Assembly: GCF_019083965.1 (NCBI RefSeq)
Contig: NZ_JAHRCY010000010.1
Coordinates: 124,001-188,000, forward strand
DNA length: 64,000 bases
Direction of reading: 5' to 3'
Source of the DNA: Catellatospora tritici
GTDB lineage: Bacteria > Actinomycetota > Actinomycetes > Mycobacteriales > Micromonosporaceae
This document shows, piece after piece, positions 41,896-50,366 of the stretch; position 1 is the first letter of the stretch; every line of letters starts with the position of its first letter. The notes below the pieces were generated by a model. The model had not been told where the DNA came from and did not search any database. It saw nothing but the letters and a program-made list of their open reading frames with translations. The position numbers and the translations under genes are program-made.

Positions 41896-42675
41896 ATGGA
41901 GACGCCGCGCCCTCTGCATCCGTACCTCGCGCAGCCGCCGTTGGCATTCGCCCATCGGGGTGGTGCCGCCGAGGGTGACGAGAACACCGCCGACGCGTTC
42001 GCCCGGTCGGTGGCCGCCGGATACCGCTACGTGGAGACCGACGTGCACGCCACCCGGGACGGGGTCGCGGTGGTGCTGCACGACCCGGACCTGCGCCGCG
42101 TCGCGGGTGAGCCGCTCGCGGTGGCGGACGTGAGCTGGCAGGACCTGGCCTCGGTGCGGGTCGGCGGGGCGGCGGCGGTGCCCCGGCTGGACGAGGTGCT
42201 CGACGCCTGGCCGGAGGTCCGGTTCAACATCGACGTGAAGGACGACCGCGCGGTCGAGCCGACGGTGACGGTGGTGCACGAGCGGGCCACCCCGGACCAG
42301 GTGCTGCTGGCCTCCTTCTCCGATGCGCGGCTGCGGCGGCTGCGGGAACTGGCCGGTCCGGCGTACGCGACGTCGCTGGCGCAGAAGGAGACGGCCCGGC
42401 TGTGGCTGGCCTCCCGCTACGGCGGTCGGCTGAGGCTGCCGCCGTCGGTGGTCGCGGCACAGGTCCCGGTGCGGTTCGGCCGGGTCCGGGTGGTCGACCG
42501 CAGGTTCGTGGCGTACGCCCACCGCCTGGGACTTCAGGTGCACGTCTGGACGATCGACGATCCTGCCGAGATGGCCGGGTTACTTGATCTCGGTGTGGAT
42601 GGCATCATGACCGATCGCATCGACGTGTTACGGGAAGTTTTCGTAGACCGTGGCCTTTGGAAGGACCACCCATGA
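41896..42675 (+). CDS. Glycerophosphodiester phosphodiesterase
   Basis: A 259-residue GDPD-family enzyme, a TIM barrel that splits glycerophosphodiesters into glycerol-3-phosphate and alcohol. Key parts: LAFAHRGGAAEGDENT (His and Arg of the active site), YVETDVHATRDGVAVVLHD (catalytic Glu, Asp and second His), FNIDVKDD and GIMTDRIDVL. There is no signal peptide, so it is cytoplasmic. Its stop overlaps the MFS transporter start as ATGA, which suggests import of a lipid head-group compound coupled to its use (inference). Confidence 0.92.
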   Translation: METPRPLHPYLAQPPLAFAHRGGAAEGDENTADAFARSVAAGYRYVETDVHATRDGVAVVLHDPDLRRVAGEPLAVADVSWQDLASVRVGGAAAVPRLDEVLDAWPEVRFNIDVKDDRAVEPTVTVVHERATPDQVLLASFSDARLRRLRELAGPAYATSLAQKETARLWLASRYGGRLRLPPSVVAAQVPVRFGRVRVVDRRFVAYAHRLGLQVHVWTIDDPAEMAGLLDLGVDGIMTDRIDVLREVFVDRGLWKDHP

Positions 42676-44051
42676 CCGCTGATCTCAGCGCACCCCCGCC
42701 CGAGACCCCGACCGCCGAAGCCGACACCGCGGGCTACGGCGAGAGCACCAAGCGCGAGCGCGTCGGCTGGTACTTCTACGACTGGGCCAACTCCGCCTTC
42801 TCCACCACCGTGGTGACCGCCTTCCTCGGGCCGTACCTGGGCGGGATCGCCAAGCACGGCGCGGACGCCGCGGGCGACGTGCACCTGCTGGGGTTGTCGT
42901 TCAAGGCCGGGTCGCTGTTCGCGTACACCACCTCGCTGTCGGTGTTCCTGCAGGTCCTGCTGCTGCCGGTGGTCGGCGCCATCGCCGACCGGGCCGCGCG
43001 CAAGAAGGTGTGGCTGGCCGCGTTCGCCTACATCGGCGCGGGCGCGACCTGCGGGCTGGTCTTCCTCACGGGCGGCCGCTACCAGCTGGGCGCCGCGCTG
43101 TTCCTGATCGCGAACCTGGCCTTCGGCGCCAGCGTGGTCGTCTACAACTCGTTCCTGCCGCAGATCTCCAGCGAGGAGGACCGCGACGGGGTGTCCAGCC
43201 GCGGCTGGGCCTTCGGCTACCTCGGCGGCGGCCTGCTGCTCCTGCTCAACGTGGTCGTGGTGCTGATCGGCGGCAAGGACAACGAGGCCGACATCGCCCG
43301 CTGGTGCCTGGTGTCGGCGGGCGTGTGGTGGGCGCTGTTCACCACCTTCCCGCTGCTGTGGCTGCGCAACCGGCCGGTACTGGAGGGCGTGGCGCGCGGT
43401 CACGTGGTGGTGGACGGGTTCCGGCAGCTTGGGCACACGCTGCGGGGCATGCGGGCGTACCCGCTGACGCTGTTCTTCCTGGTCGCGTTCCTGATCTACA
43501 ACGACGGCATCCAGACCGTCATCGCCATGGCGGGCACCTATGGCTCCGAGGAACTCGGCTTCGACAACGCGACGCTGATGCCCACGATCCTGATGGTGCA
43601 GTTCCTGGCGTTCGGCGGCGCGATGCTGCTGGGCCGGCTGGCCAAGCGGTTCGGCGCGTGGAAGACGGTGCTGGGCAGCCTGGTCGGCTGGACGCTGATC
43701 GTGACCGCCGCCTACTTCCTGCCCGCGGGGCAGGCGGTGCCGTTCATCGCGCTGGGCGGGGCGATCGGCATCGTGCTCGGCGGCAGCCAGGCGCTGAGCC
43801 GGTCACTGTTCAGCCAGCTCATCCCGAAGGGCAAGGAAGGCGAGTACTTCGGCTTCTACGAGATCTCCGACAAGGGCACCAGCTGGCTCGGCCCGCTGGT
43901 GTTCGGCGCCGCGTACGACATCACCGGCAGCTACCGCGTCGCGATCTTCTCGCTGATCCTGTTCTTCGCGCTCGGGTTCGTGCTGCTGCTCAAGGTGCCC
44001 ATGCGCCGGGCCATCGAGCAGGCGGGCAACGTACCTCCGACACGCCTGTAG
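42672..44051 (+). CDS. MFS transporter of the UMF1/Atg22 type
   Basis: A 459-residue transporter with about twelve membrane segments. The start RVGWYFYDWANSAFSTTV, the loop GAIADRAARKKVWLAAFAY, and GGSQALSRSLFSQLIPKGKEGEYFGFYEISDKG are characteristic of the Atg22/UMF1 branch of MFS. Fungal members export amino acids from the vacuole; bacterial substrates are unknown. The ATG at 42672 overlaps the GDPD stop, with GAAGGA upstream, so the two form an operon. Confidence 0.93.
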   Translation: MTADLSAPPPETPTAEADTAGYGESTKRERVGWYFYDWANSAFSTTVVTAFLGPYLGGIAKHGADAAGDVHLLGLSFKAGSLFAYTTSLSVFLQVLLLPVVGAIADRAARKKVWLAAFAYIGAGATCGLVFLTGGRYQLGAALFLIANLAFGASVVVYNSFLPQISSEEDRDGVSSRGWAFGYLGGGLLLLLNVVVVLIGGKDNEADIARWCLVSAGVWWALFTTFPLLWLRNRPVLEGVARGHVVVDGFRQLGHTLRGMRAYPLTLFFLVAFLIYNDGIQTVIAMAGTYGSEELGFDNATLMPTILMVQFLAFGGAMLLGRLAKRFGAWKTVLGSLVGWTLIVTAAYFLPAGQAVPFIALGGAIGIVLGGSQALSRSLFSQLIPKGKEGEYFGFYEISDKGTSWLGPLVFGAAYDITGSYRVAIFSLILFFALGFVLLLKVPMRRAIEQAGNVPPTRL

Positions 44052-44111
44052 TGCTGCGTCTGCATTCATGGATTCCCGGTCACGGTGGGCCAGCCGTTAG
44101 GCTGCCCCACC

Positions 44112-44783
44112 GTGACCTCTGCCGACGCGCCAGTCCCCGCCCCGCAGTGCAACGCCGCCGGTGACGGTCGGCTGCGCCACGGCGCCGCCCTGAAGTTCTT
44201 CTGGGGCCCGATGGACTGCGGCAAGTCGACGCTGGCCCTGCAGATGGACCACAATCACGGCCGTCAGGGCCGCCGGGGCCTGGTGCTGACGCGCAACGAC
44301 CGGTCGATGGGGCCGCAGGTCACCACCCGGATCGGGCTCGCGCACACCGCCGTCGAGGTGACCGACGAACTCGACCTGGTCGACCTGGTGCGCAAGGAGT
44401 GGTCCACCGGCGCCCGCATCGACTACCTGATCTGCGACGAGGCCTGCTTCTACACCGTCGCGCAGATCGAGCAGCTGGCCGACCTGGTCGACGGGTACGA
44501 CGTCGACGTGTACGCCTTCGGCCTGGCCTCCGACTTCCGCTCGCAGCTGTTCCCGGCCGCGCAGCGACTGTTCGAGCTGGCCGACGAGGTGCACCGGCTG
44601 CAGGTCGAGGTGCTGTGCTGGTGCGGCCGCGAGGGCCTGCTCAACGCGCGCATCGTCGACGGCGTGGTGGCGCGCGAGGGCGCGCAGGTGGTGATCGGGG
44701 ACACGGCCGCGGCCGATCCGGCCGAGGTGCGTTACCAGGTGCTGTGCCGTCGCCACTACCGTTCCGGCGATCTGGGCCGCTGA
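44112..44783 (+). CDS. tdk: Thymidine kinase
   Basis: A type II thymidine kinase of 223 residues, phosphorylating thymidine in the salvage path. The P-loop is FFWGPMDCGKSTLALQ, then IDYLICDEACFYTVAQIEQL (Walker B with catalytic Glu), FGLASDFRSQLFPAAQRL (lasso), and the zinc site with CWCG and CRRHY. The GTG at 44112 is chosen because residues before it lack similarity. An N-terminal extension of about 20 residues precedes the P-loop. A GC hairpin follows at about 44789-44811. Confidence 0.94.
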   Translation: MTSADAPVPAPQCNAAGDGRLRHGAALKFFWGPMDCGKSTLALQMDHNHGRQGRRGLVLTRNDRSMGPQVTTRIGLAHTAVEVTDELDLVDLVRKEWSTGARIDYLICDEACFYTVAQIEQLADLVDGYDVDVYAFGLASDFRSQLFPAAQRLFELADEVHRLQVEVLCWCGREGLLNARIVDGVVAREGAQVVIGDTAAADPAEVRYQVLCRRHYRSGDLGR

Positions 44784-44888
44784 TCATGCCGGGCCGCCTG
44801 TGGGCGGCCGGTTCAGGTGTGACGGTCGTTATCCGGGCCCTGCGCTGCCGGTAATCCGGGAGTAACGTCGGGTGTTCACGCTGGGCTC

Positions 44889-45116
44889 ATGGATGACTAC
44901 ACACAGTTGTCTGAGTCGGAGCTGGACCGGGCGATGACGCCCGCACTGGCGCGGCTGCGCGCCGCGTACGTCGAGCGGGTCAACCAAGCATTGGCCCGCG
45001 ATGAGGACGAGATCGCGCGCGAGCTGGCCGAGAATTTCGAGACTGACGTCGTCGACGCGGTCGTGGCCTGGTTGCACCGGCCCACGACCGTGCCGGATTC
45101 GGGGGTATCACGATGA
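44889..45116 (+). CDS. Small acidic protein of unknown function
   Basis: A 75-residue acidic, helical protein (MDDYTQLSESELDRAM, AYVERVNQALARDEDEIARE, VVDAVVAWLHRP). No motif is recognised. Its stop overlaps the universal stress protein start as ATGA (45113-45116), so the two are translated together and it may be a partner of that protein. Confidence 0.7.
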   Translation: MDDYTQLSESELDRAMTPALARLRAAYVERVNQALARDEDEIARELAENFETDVVDAVVAWLHRPTTVPDSGVSR

Positions 45117-45940
45117 CGAACAACGCACTGACCACACCACCGGTACTGGTGGGCTACGACGACAGCCGCGCGGGGCGTTCGGCGCTGGAGCTGGCGGCCG
45201 CCGAGGCCGCGGCGCGCAGCCTGCCGCTGTGCCTGCTCTACCGGCGCGACCCGATGGCCTGGACCCATCCCACCTCGATGGCGCCCTACCCGGCGTCGTT
45301 CTGGCGCTCGGCCAACGACGACGAGCAGGCCGCGCACGCGGCGGCCGAGGCCGTACAACAGCGGTTCCCGCAGGTCGAGGTGCGGCTGCGCGGCACGCAG
45401 AGCTCGCTGCCGCAGGCGCTGGCCGGGGCTGCCCCGTCGGCCGCGATGCTGGTGGTGGGCGGGGCCGCCAAGCAGTCGGCGCTGCCCTCGCGGCGCGCCG
45501 CCGGGGTGCGGCTGGCCCGCAAGGCGGGCCGCCCGGTGCTGTCGGCCAACTCCGCCGTGCCGTCCGACGCGGCCGGATCGAGTCAGGGACCCGTGGTGGT
45601 GGCCGCGGCCGGGTCGCAGGTGCCCGGCTCGGCCCTGTCCTTCGCGTTCGAGGAGGCGGCCGCGTACGGCGTGGACGTGCTGGCCTGCGGGGTGTGGCAC
45701 GACCGGGGCAGTGCCGACGCGTTCTCCGGCGCCGTGCGCGCGACCGCGGCGGAACACCCGGAGGTGGCTGTGAGGCAGGTCACCCTGGGCGGTGACGACC
45801 ATGCCGCGCACGTGCCGGTGCTGGCCGAGGCCCGGCTGATGGTGCTGGGCGGCCCGGAGAGCCGCTGGTCACCGTCCTGGCCGGTGCCGCGGGAGCTGCT
45901 GCGCGACTGGCACCGTCCCATCGCGACAGTCCCCAACTGA
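45113..45940 (+). CDS. Universal stress protein, two UspA domains
   Basis: A 275-residue protein with two UspA-like halves. The first starts VLVGYDDSRAGRSALELAA and has MLVVGGAAKQSALPSRRA; the second starts PVVVAAAGSQVPGSALSFAFEEA and ends LMVLGGPESRWSPSW. The ATP-binding G-2x-G-9x-G(S/T) motif is degenerate in both halves, so it may not bind ATP. Such proteins accumulate in dormancy and low oxygen in actinobacteria. It overlaps a small acidic protein gene upstream. Confidence 0.88.
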   Translation: MTNNALTTPPVLVGYDDSRAGRSALELAAAEAAARSLPLCLLYRRDPMAWTHPTSMAPYPASFWRSANDDEQAAHAAAEAVQQRFPQVEVRLRGTQSSLPQALAGAAPSAAMLVVGGAAKQSALPSRRAAGVRLARKAGRPVLSANSAVPSDAAGSSQGPVVVAAAGSQVPGSALSFAFEEAAAYGVDVLACGVWHDRGSADAFSGAVRATAAEHPEVAVRQVTLGGDDHAAHVPVLAEARLMVLGGPESRWSPSWPVPRELLRDWHRPIATVPN

Positions 45941-46239
45941 CTCCACCTGGTATGACCTCCCGGCGGCCGGGCGTATTCTGGAAGACCTCACGCCCTGCCG
46001 CCGGGCCACAAGCATCGGAGCTGGCGAATCAAAAAGTCCACTGTGTAGCAGCACCCTCATCCGGGTATGGCGCGAACTGTCCCAATGGCTGCTACACGAA
46101 GGTGTACGCGCGTGAAAGTATGTGCTAGCTGTAACTGCCACGTAACTTTTGGTTGATACAAGTTCGCGGGACTCGGTCATTGATACACAGTCGTGCGAAC
46201 CTTCTCATATCAGCGAAAGCACCGAAAGGGGGGCATCCG
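45941..46239. promoter_or_regulatory. Gene-free leader with two inverted repeats upstream of otsA
   Basis: This 299-base gap is less GC-rich than its surroundings. A hairpin at 45961-46003 (CGGCGGCCGGGCGT with ACGCCCTGCCGCCG, one internal mismatch pair) probably terminates the stress-protein transcript. A second perfect 10-base inverted repeat, GTGTAGCAGC (46043-46052) and GCTGCTACAC (46088-46097), encloses a small ACCC...GGGT stem, suggesting a structured RNA or an operator ahead of otsA. Confidence 0.6.
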
Positions 46240-47637
46240 ATGCGGGACGCCTCGCTAGTCGTGGTCGCCAGCCGCCTTCCCGTCAACGACGCCGCCGCCT
46301 CCGAGGGGGTCTTCGAGTGGCGCCGCAGCCCCGGCGGGCTGGGCGGAGCGCTGCATCCCGTACTGAGCAACAAGCCCGCCACCTGGATCGGCTGGGGCGG
46401 CACGCCCGGCCCCAGCCGGGAACTGCCGGACGTCGACGGCGTGCACATGGTGCCGGTCGAGCTGTCCGAGGAGGACTTCCGGGACCACTACGAGGGGTTC
46501 GCCAACTCGACCCTGTGGCCGCTCTACCACGACGCCGTCGAGCCGGCGGTGCATCATCGCCGCTGGTGGGAGGCGTATCAGCGAGTCAACCAGCGGTACG
46601 CCGACGCCGCCGCCCGGGTCGCCGCCCACGGCGCGGTGGTCTGGGTGCAGGACTACCACCTGCAGCTGGTGCCCGCGATGCTGCGCGCCCAGCGGCCCGA
46701 CCTGCGCATCGGCTTCTTCCTGCACGTGCCGTTCCCGCCGCCGGAGCTGTTCATGCAGCTGCCGCGCCGGGCGGAACTGCTACGCGGCATGCTCGGCGCC
46801 GACCTGATCGGCTTCCAGCGCGTGCACGCCGTGCACAACTTCCACCAGCTCACCGCGAAGGTGCTGGGCGCGACCGTCAACGAGCGCGGCGTGGAGATCG
46901 ACGGGCGCACCGCCTGCACCGGGGCATTCCCGGTGTCGATCGACACCGCCGAGATGGAGGCGCTGGCCCGCCGCGAGGACGTGGTGCGCCAGGCCGCGAA
47001 GCTGCGCGCCGACCTGGGCAGCCCGCAGCGGGTGATCCTCAGCGTCGACCGGCTCGACTACACCAAGGGCATCGAGCACCGGCTCAAGGCATACCGGGAG
47101 CTGCTGGCCGACGGGCGGCTCAAAGCGCCCGAGACCGTGCTGGTGCAGGTCGCCGTGCCCAGCCGGGAGCGGGTCGAGCAGTATCGGCAGCTGCGCGACC
47201 GGGTCGAGCGTGAGGTCGGCCGGATCAACGGCGACTTCGGACGGCTCGGGGTGGCCGCCGTGCACTACCTCAGCCAGGTCTTCGACCGCACCGAACTGGC
47301 CGCGCTCTACCGCGCCGCCGACGTCATGGCGGTCACCCCACTGCGCGACGGCATGAACCTCGTCGCCAAGGAGTACGTCGCCGCCCGCGTCGACGAGTGC
47401 GGGGCGCTGCTGCTCAGCGAGTTCGCCGGGGCGGCCGCGGAGCTGACGCAGGCGTACCTGGTCAATCCGCACGACGTGGAGGGGCTGAAGGACACGCTGA
47501 TCGCGGCGCTGGAGGCCGACTCGACCGAGCCGAACGAGGCGATGGCGCAGATGCGCGCCCACCTGCGCGAGCACGACATACAGGCCTGGGCCCGGTCCTA
47601 CCTGACCGCGCTGGGAGCTGCCTGCGCCGGACGGTGA
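46240..47637 (+). CDS. otsA: Trehalose-6-phosphate synthase
   Basis: A GT20 glycosyltransferase of 465 residues making trehalose-6-phosphate from UDP- or ADP-glucose and glucose-6-phosphate. Clear motifs: [64 protein letters not shown], and [19 protein letters not shown] 46240 has AAAGGGGGGC ahead. No OtsB phosphatase gene is adjacent; the following gene is convergent. The long structured leader suggests control under stress. Confidence 0.96.
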   Translation: MRDASLVVVASRLPVNDAAASEGVFEWRRSPGGLGGALHPVLSNKPATWIGWGGTPGPSRELPDVDGVHMVPVELSEEDFRDHYEGFANSTLWPLYHDAVEPAVHHRRWWEAYQRVNQRYADAAARVAAHGAVVWVQDYHLQLVPAMLRAQRPDLRIGFFLHVPFPPPELFMQLPRRAELLRGMLGADLIGFQRVHAVHNFHQLTAKVLGATVNERGVEIDGRTACTGAFPVSIDTAEMEALARREDVVRQAAKLRADLGSPQRVILSVDRLDYTKGIEHRLKAYRELLADGRLKAPETVLVQVAVPSRERVEQYRQLRDRVEREVGRINGDFGRLGVAAVHYLSQVFDRTELAALYRAADVMAVTPLRDGMNLVAKEYVAARVDECGALLLSEFAGAAAELTQAYLVNPHDVEGLKDTLIAALEADSTEPNEAMAQMRAHLREHDIQAWARSYLTALGAACAGR

Positions 47638-47655
47638 CCGTCGCACCCGCCGTGA

Positions 47656-48519
47656 TCAGGACGGCAGGTGCATCGTGCGCATGAAGGCGGGCAGCAGCCA
47701 CGGGCGGCGGCCACCGAGCCTGACCTTGCCGGTCAGCGCCGCCCGGGGCTTGCTGACCCGCCCGAACAGCATCAGGTTGAGCGTCGGCGGGTCGAAGGTG
47801 AGGCGCACGTCGGCGCGCGGGTCCGGGTCCTCGGCGGTGACGCATCCGTCGGTGAGCACCAGCATCGCCGGGGTCGTGTAGTCCGAGCGGAAGTCGACGG
47901 CGATCCGGCCGGGGCGGATCGGGGCGCCGTGCTCGAGCAGGGCGCCGTACCCGGCCTTGGTCACGCCGAGGATGAACAGGTCGAAGAACAGTCCGGCCGC
48001 GTACGGGTCCATCGGCCACGGCGTACGCGTCGCCCGCGCGATGTCCCAGCCGTGGATCACCAGCTCGTTGACCATGTGCGCGAGCAGGCCCGCGATGGAC
48101 AGCCGGGACGCGCCGAGCCAGCTCACCTGCGCGGCCGGGTCGGCCCGCTCGACCGCCGCGAGCAGGCTCGCCGCCGACTCGCGCAGCTGCCGGCTCGACG
48201 TGGCGACGTCGCGGCCGGTGAAGTGCGCCAGCACCGCCCGGTTGACCTCGACGACGGTGTCGACGTTGGTCGCGTCGACCAGCGCCAGCGCGCCCGGCAT
48301 CAGCTCGTCCGGAGAGCGGCCCTGCACCAGGGCGTCGTCCAGCCGCATCAGACTGACCAGGTGGGCCATGGTGTCGGCGATGGTCCAGTCCGCGGTGACC
48401 ATGGTCTGCGGCGGGTGGGCCTCGGCCAGGGTGATGACGCGCTCGACCGCCTCGGTCAGGGCGCGGCGGGCCAGGTCCCACTGGGCGGGGTCGACGGGCA
48501 CGGTCGGCATGGTGTCCAT
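47656..48519 (-). CDS. DinB/mycothiol-dependent maleylpyruvate isomerase-type protein
   Basis: A 287-residue protein with an N-terminal four-helix DinB/MDMPI domain: ADWTIADTMAHLVSL, LAHFTG, and HMVNELVIHGWDIARAT with metal-type His residues. It has a C-terminal SCP-like domain (TDGCVTAEDPDPRADVRL, PTLNLMLFGRV). These actinobacterial enzymes often use mycothiol. The substrate is unknown. ATG 48519 was chosen; a second ATG nine bases on is possible. It converges with otsA. Confidence 0.83.
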   Translation of the reverse strand: MDTMPTVPVDPAQWDLARRALTEAVERVITLAEAHPPQTMVTADWTIADTMAHLVSLMRLDDALVQGRSPDELMPGALALVDATNVDTVVEVNRAVLAHFTGRDVATSSRQLRESAASLLAAVERADPAAQVSWLGASRLSIAGLLAHMVNELVIHGWDIARATRTPWPMDPYAAGLFFDLFILGVTKAGYGALLEHGAPIRPGRIAVDFRSDYTTPAMLVLTDGCVTAEDPDPRADVRLTFDPPTLNLMLFGRVSKPRAALTGKVRLGGRRPWLLPAFMRTMHLPS

Positions 48520-48677
48520 GATGGAATCTCGACCCGGCACCCGTGGATACGCTCCCGTGCGCACCTGCCCCGTGCTCCCGCCCACCCGCTATTCATCGAC
48601 GATGGCCTATCTAGAAGACGGCTGCGGCGTGTCAATGTTCCAGATAGGCCACCGTCGATGCTAAGTGCGGGTTGGGC

Positions 48678-49364
48678 TCAGCGCCGTACCCCCGGCGCTC
48701 CAGGTGCCCCGGCGCCGCCGGGTCCAGCGGGGCGGGCCCGGTGGTCGATGAGGTCCTGGACGGAGATCATCGGTAAGTCGAACCGCTCGGCGAGGGCGAC
48801 GAGGTCGTCCAGTCGGGCCATGGTCCAGTCGGGCCGGACCACCTCGCAGATCGCGGTCGCCCCGGACAAGCCGCACAGCAGCGACAGGTCCACGCCGGCC
48901 TCGGTGTGCCCGTCGCGGGCCAGCACCCCGCCCTCGACGGCCCGGATCGGGAAGATGTGGCCCGGGCGGGCCAGGTCCTGCGGGCGGGTGGTCGCGTCGG
49001 CCAGGGCGCGGATGGTCAGGGTGCGGTCACCGACCGAGATGCCGGTGGTGGTGCCCGCGGCCAGGTCCACCGAGACCGTGAACGCGGTGTCGTGCAGGCC
49101 GGTGTTCGGCTCGACCATGGGGTGCAGGTTCAGCCGGTCGGCGAGCTGCGGCGTGACGGCCACGCAGATCACCCCGGCGGTGTGGTCGAGCATGAACCGC
49201 AGGGCGGCCTCGTCCAGGTGCTCGGCGGCGATCATCAGATCGCCCTCGTTCTCGCGGGACTCGCGGTCGAACACCAGCACGAACCCGCCCCGGGCGAAGA
49301 CCTCCAGGGCCCGGTCGACGGCGCCGCGCGTCGCGGCGGCGGTGTCGAGGACGGCGTGTGACAT
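48678..49364 (-). CDS. ribB: 3,4-dihydroxy-2-butanone 4-phosphate synthase
   Basis: A 228-residue stand-alone DHBP synthase of riboflavin synthesis. It turns ribulose-5-phosphate into the four-carbon unit and formate. Motifs: DRESRENEGDLMIAAE (acidic metal loop), VTPQLADRLNLHPM, TAFTVSVDL, GHIFPIRA and GHTEAGVDLSLLCG. The GTP cyclohydrolase II half is missing, so it is not the usual RibBA fusion, and a Gly/Ala/Pro tail ends the protein. ATG 49364 follows AAAGGAGACAGGAC. An FMN riboswitch lies 220 bases upstream and should repress it when FMN is high. Confidence 0.95.
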   Translation of the reverse strand: MSHAVLDTAAATRGAVDRALEVFARGGFVLVFDRESRENEGDLMIAAEHLDEAALRFMLDHTAGVICVAVTPQLADRLNLHPMVEPNTGLHDTAFTVSVDLAAGTTTGISVGDRTLTIRALADATTRPQDLARPGHIFPIRAVEGGVLARDGHTEAGVDLSLLCGLSGATAICEVVRPDWTMARLDDLVALAERFDLPMISVQDLIDHRARPAGPGGAGAPGAPGVRR

Positions 49365-49583
49365 GTCCTGTCTCCTTTGGCGTCGGGCGGGACGAGGTGC
49401 CCCGCCGTCGTACCGAAGGCATGACGGCCTGAGCCCGCGTGCGCGCACGCGGGCTGATCCGTCAACGCGCGCGGCGGGGGAGGGACACCGGATCGCTCCC
49501 GCGGCCGTCGCGCGCCTGCAGATCCGGGTGACAGGCGGCAGCCGGGCGGCACGCGGGCAGCGCGCCGCACAGCAGCGCCTGCC

Positions 49584-49713
49584 GCGTACTACCTCTCATC
49601 CGGACTTTTACCGTCGGTTCCGGAGTTCCACCGGATCGGCCCGCCCCTCGGTGGAGGTGCGGGTTCGCGGACTGTGACCGCCGGTTCGGAGTTTCACCGA
49701 CCCCGGAGTACGC
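49584..49713 (-). promoter_or_regulatory. FMN riboswitch (RFN element) of ribB
   Basis: Read on the minus strand, the conserved RFN strings occur in order: GGTCGGTGAAACTCC, ACCGGCGGT, CCGCGAA, GATCCGGTGGAACTCCGG, CCGACGGTAAAAGTCCGGA and TGAGAGG. The closing stem GCGTACT/AGTACGC (49707-49713 with 49584-49590) pairs exactly. The leader then runs 220 bases to ribB and is very GC-rich. Strand and position fit only ribB. Confidence 0.95.
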
Positions 49714-50366
49714 AAGGTGCCAACTGTCGAGTCGACGGTGTCGCACTGCGTAGAGGAAAGGCAACCCTGCGTGGTCCACGTCACACCGGGACACCCCGGC
49801 GAGGTGCCGAAGTTGACGCCAGAATGCCAGGCCAGCCTGTTGATCGGTGCTGTCGGCGGCCATACGCTGCTGCCAGCCTTAGCCGGACGTCCCGAAAAAG
49901 TGCGCGAGCCACGATTATCCGCTCTCCCCGACCGGTCATTCGAATGCGCGCGCTCGACGGGTGAGTCGTGCCCGGGATCGGGTGCCCGCAGCCGGGGGCA
50001 TCCGATCCCGGGCGCTTGCGTCGAAGCCAGGGGAAACACCGGCGCGCGGCTCTCGTCCGACGAGGGCCAGACGCCGGTGTGAATCGCCCATACCGCATTG
50101 TCGATATGGTTGCTGAGCTGCCGTGATAGGACCGGCAGCCCTTTTTCATGCCCTTTTTCGGGGCGTTCGTGTCGGTCTTGTGAACTGCCGTACGCGGGTA
50201 TTGACGGCGTGTTGGTTCATTGATAGGAATTCGCCAATGTAAACGGACGGTGGACCCCCGGGTCGGCAATCCGAACAGGTTGCGACAGCCAAACGTACTG
50301 CCGTGACCGCGGATGCGGAGTCCGGAAGCGAGGGTGCCACCCCAACCCTCCAAGGAAGAGGGACAC
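49714..50366. promoter_or_regulatory. Long gene-free region between ribB riboswitch and M4 peptidase gene
   Basis: No gene is convincing here. A strong hairpin lies at 49970-50013 (GCCCGGGATCGG with CCGATCCCGGGC, plus an inner GC stem). A typical Rho-independent terminator follows at 50117-50146 on the plus strand (GCTGCCG ... CGGCAGC then CCTTTTTC). Sequence from 50150 to 50366 is less GC-rich and must hold the peptidase promoter. The terminator implies a plus-strand transcript upstream, whose nature is unclear. Confidence 0.6.

Noticed and set aside
49717-50082. A 121-codon plus-strand frame upstream of an apparent terminator
   Set aside because: No ribosome site, no domain-like pattern, and its start overlaps the FMN riboswitch promoter region. 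Treated as non-coding, though a small RNA is possible.
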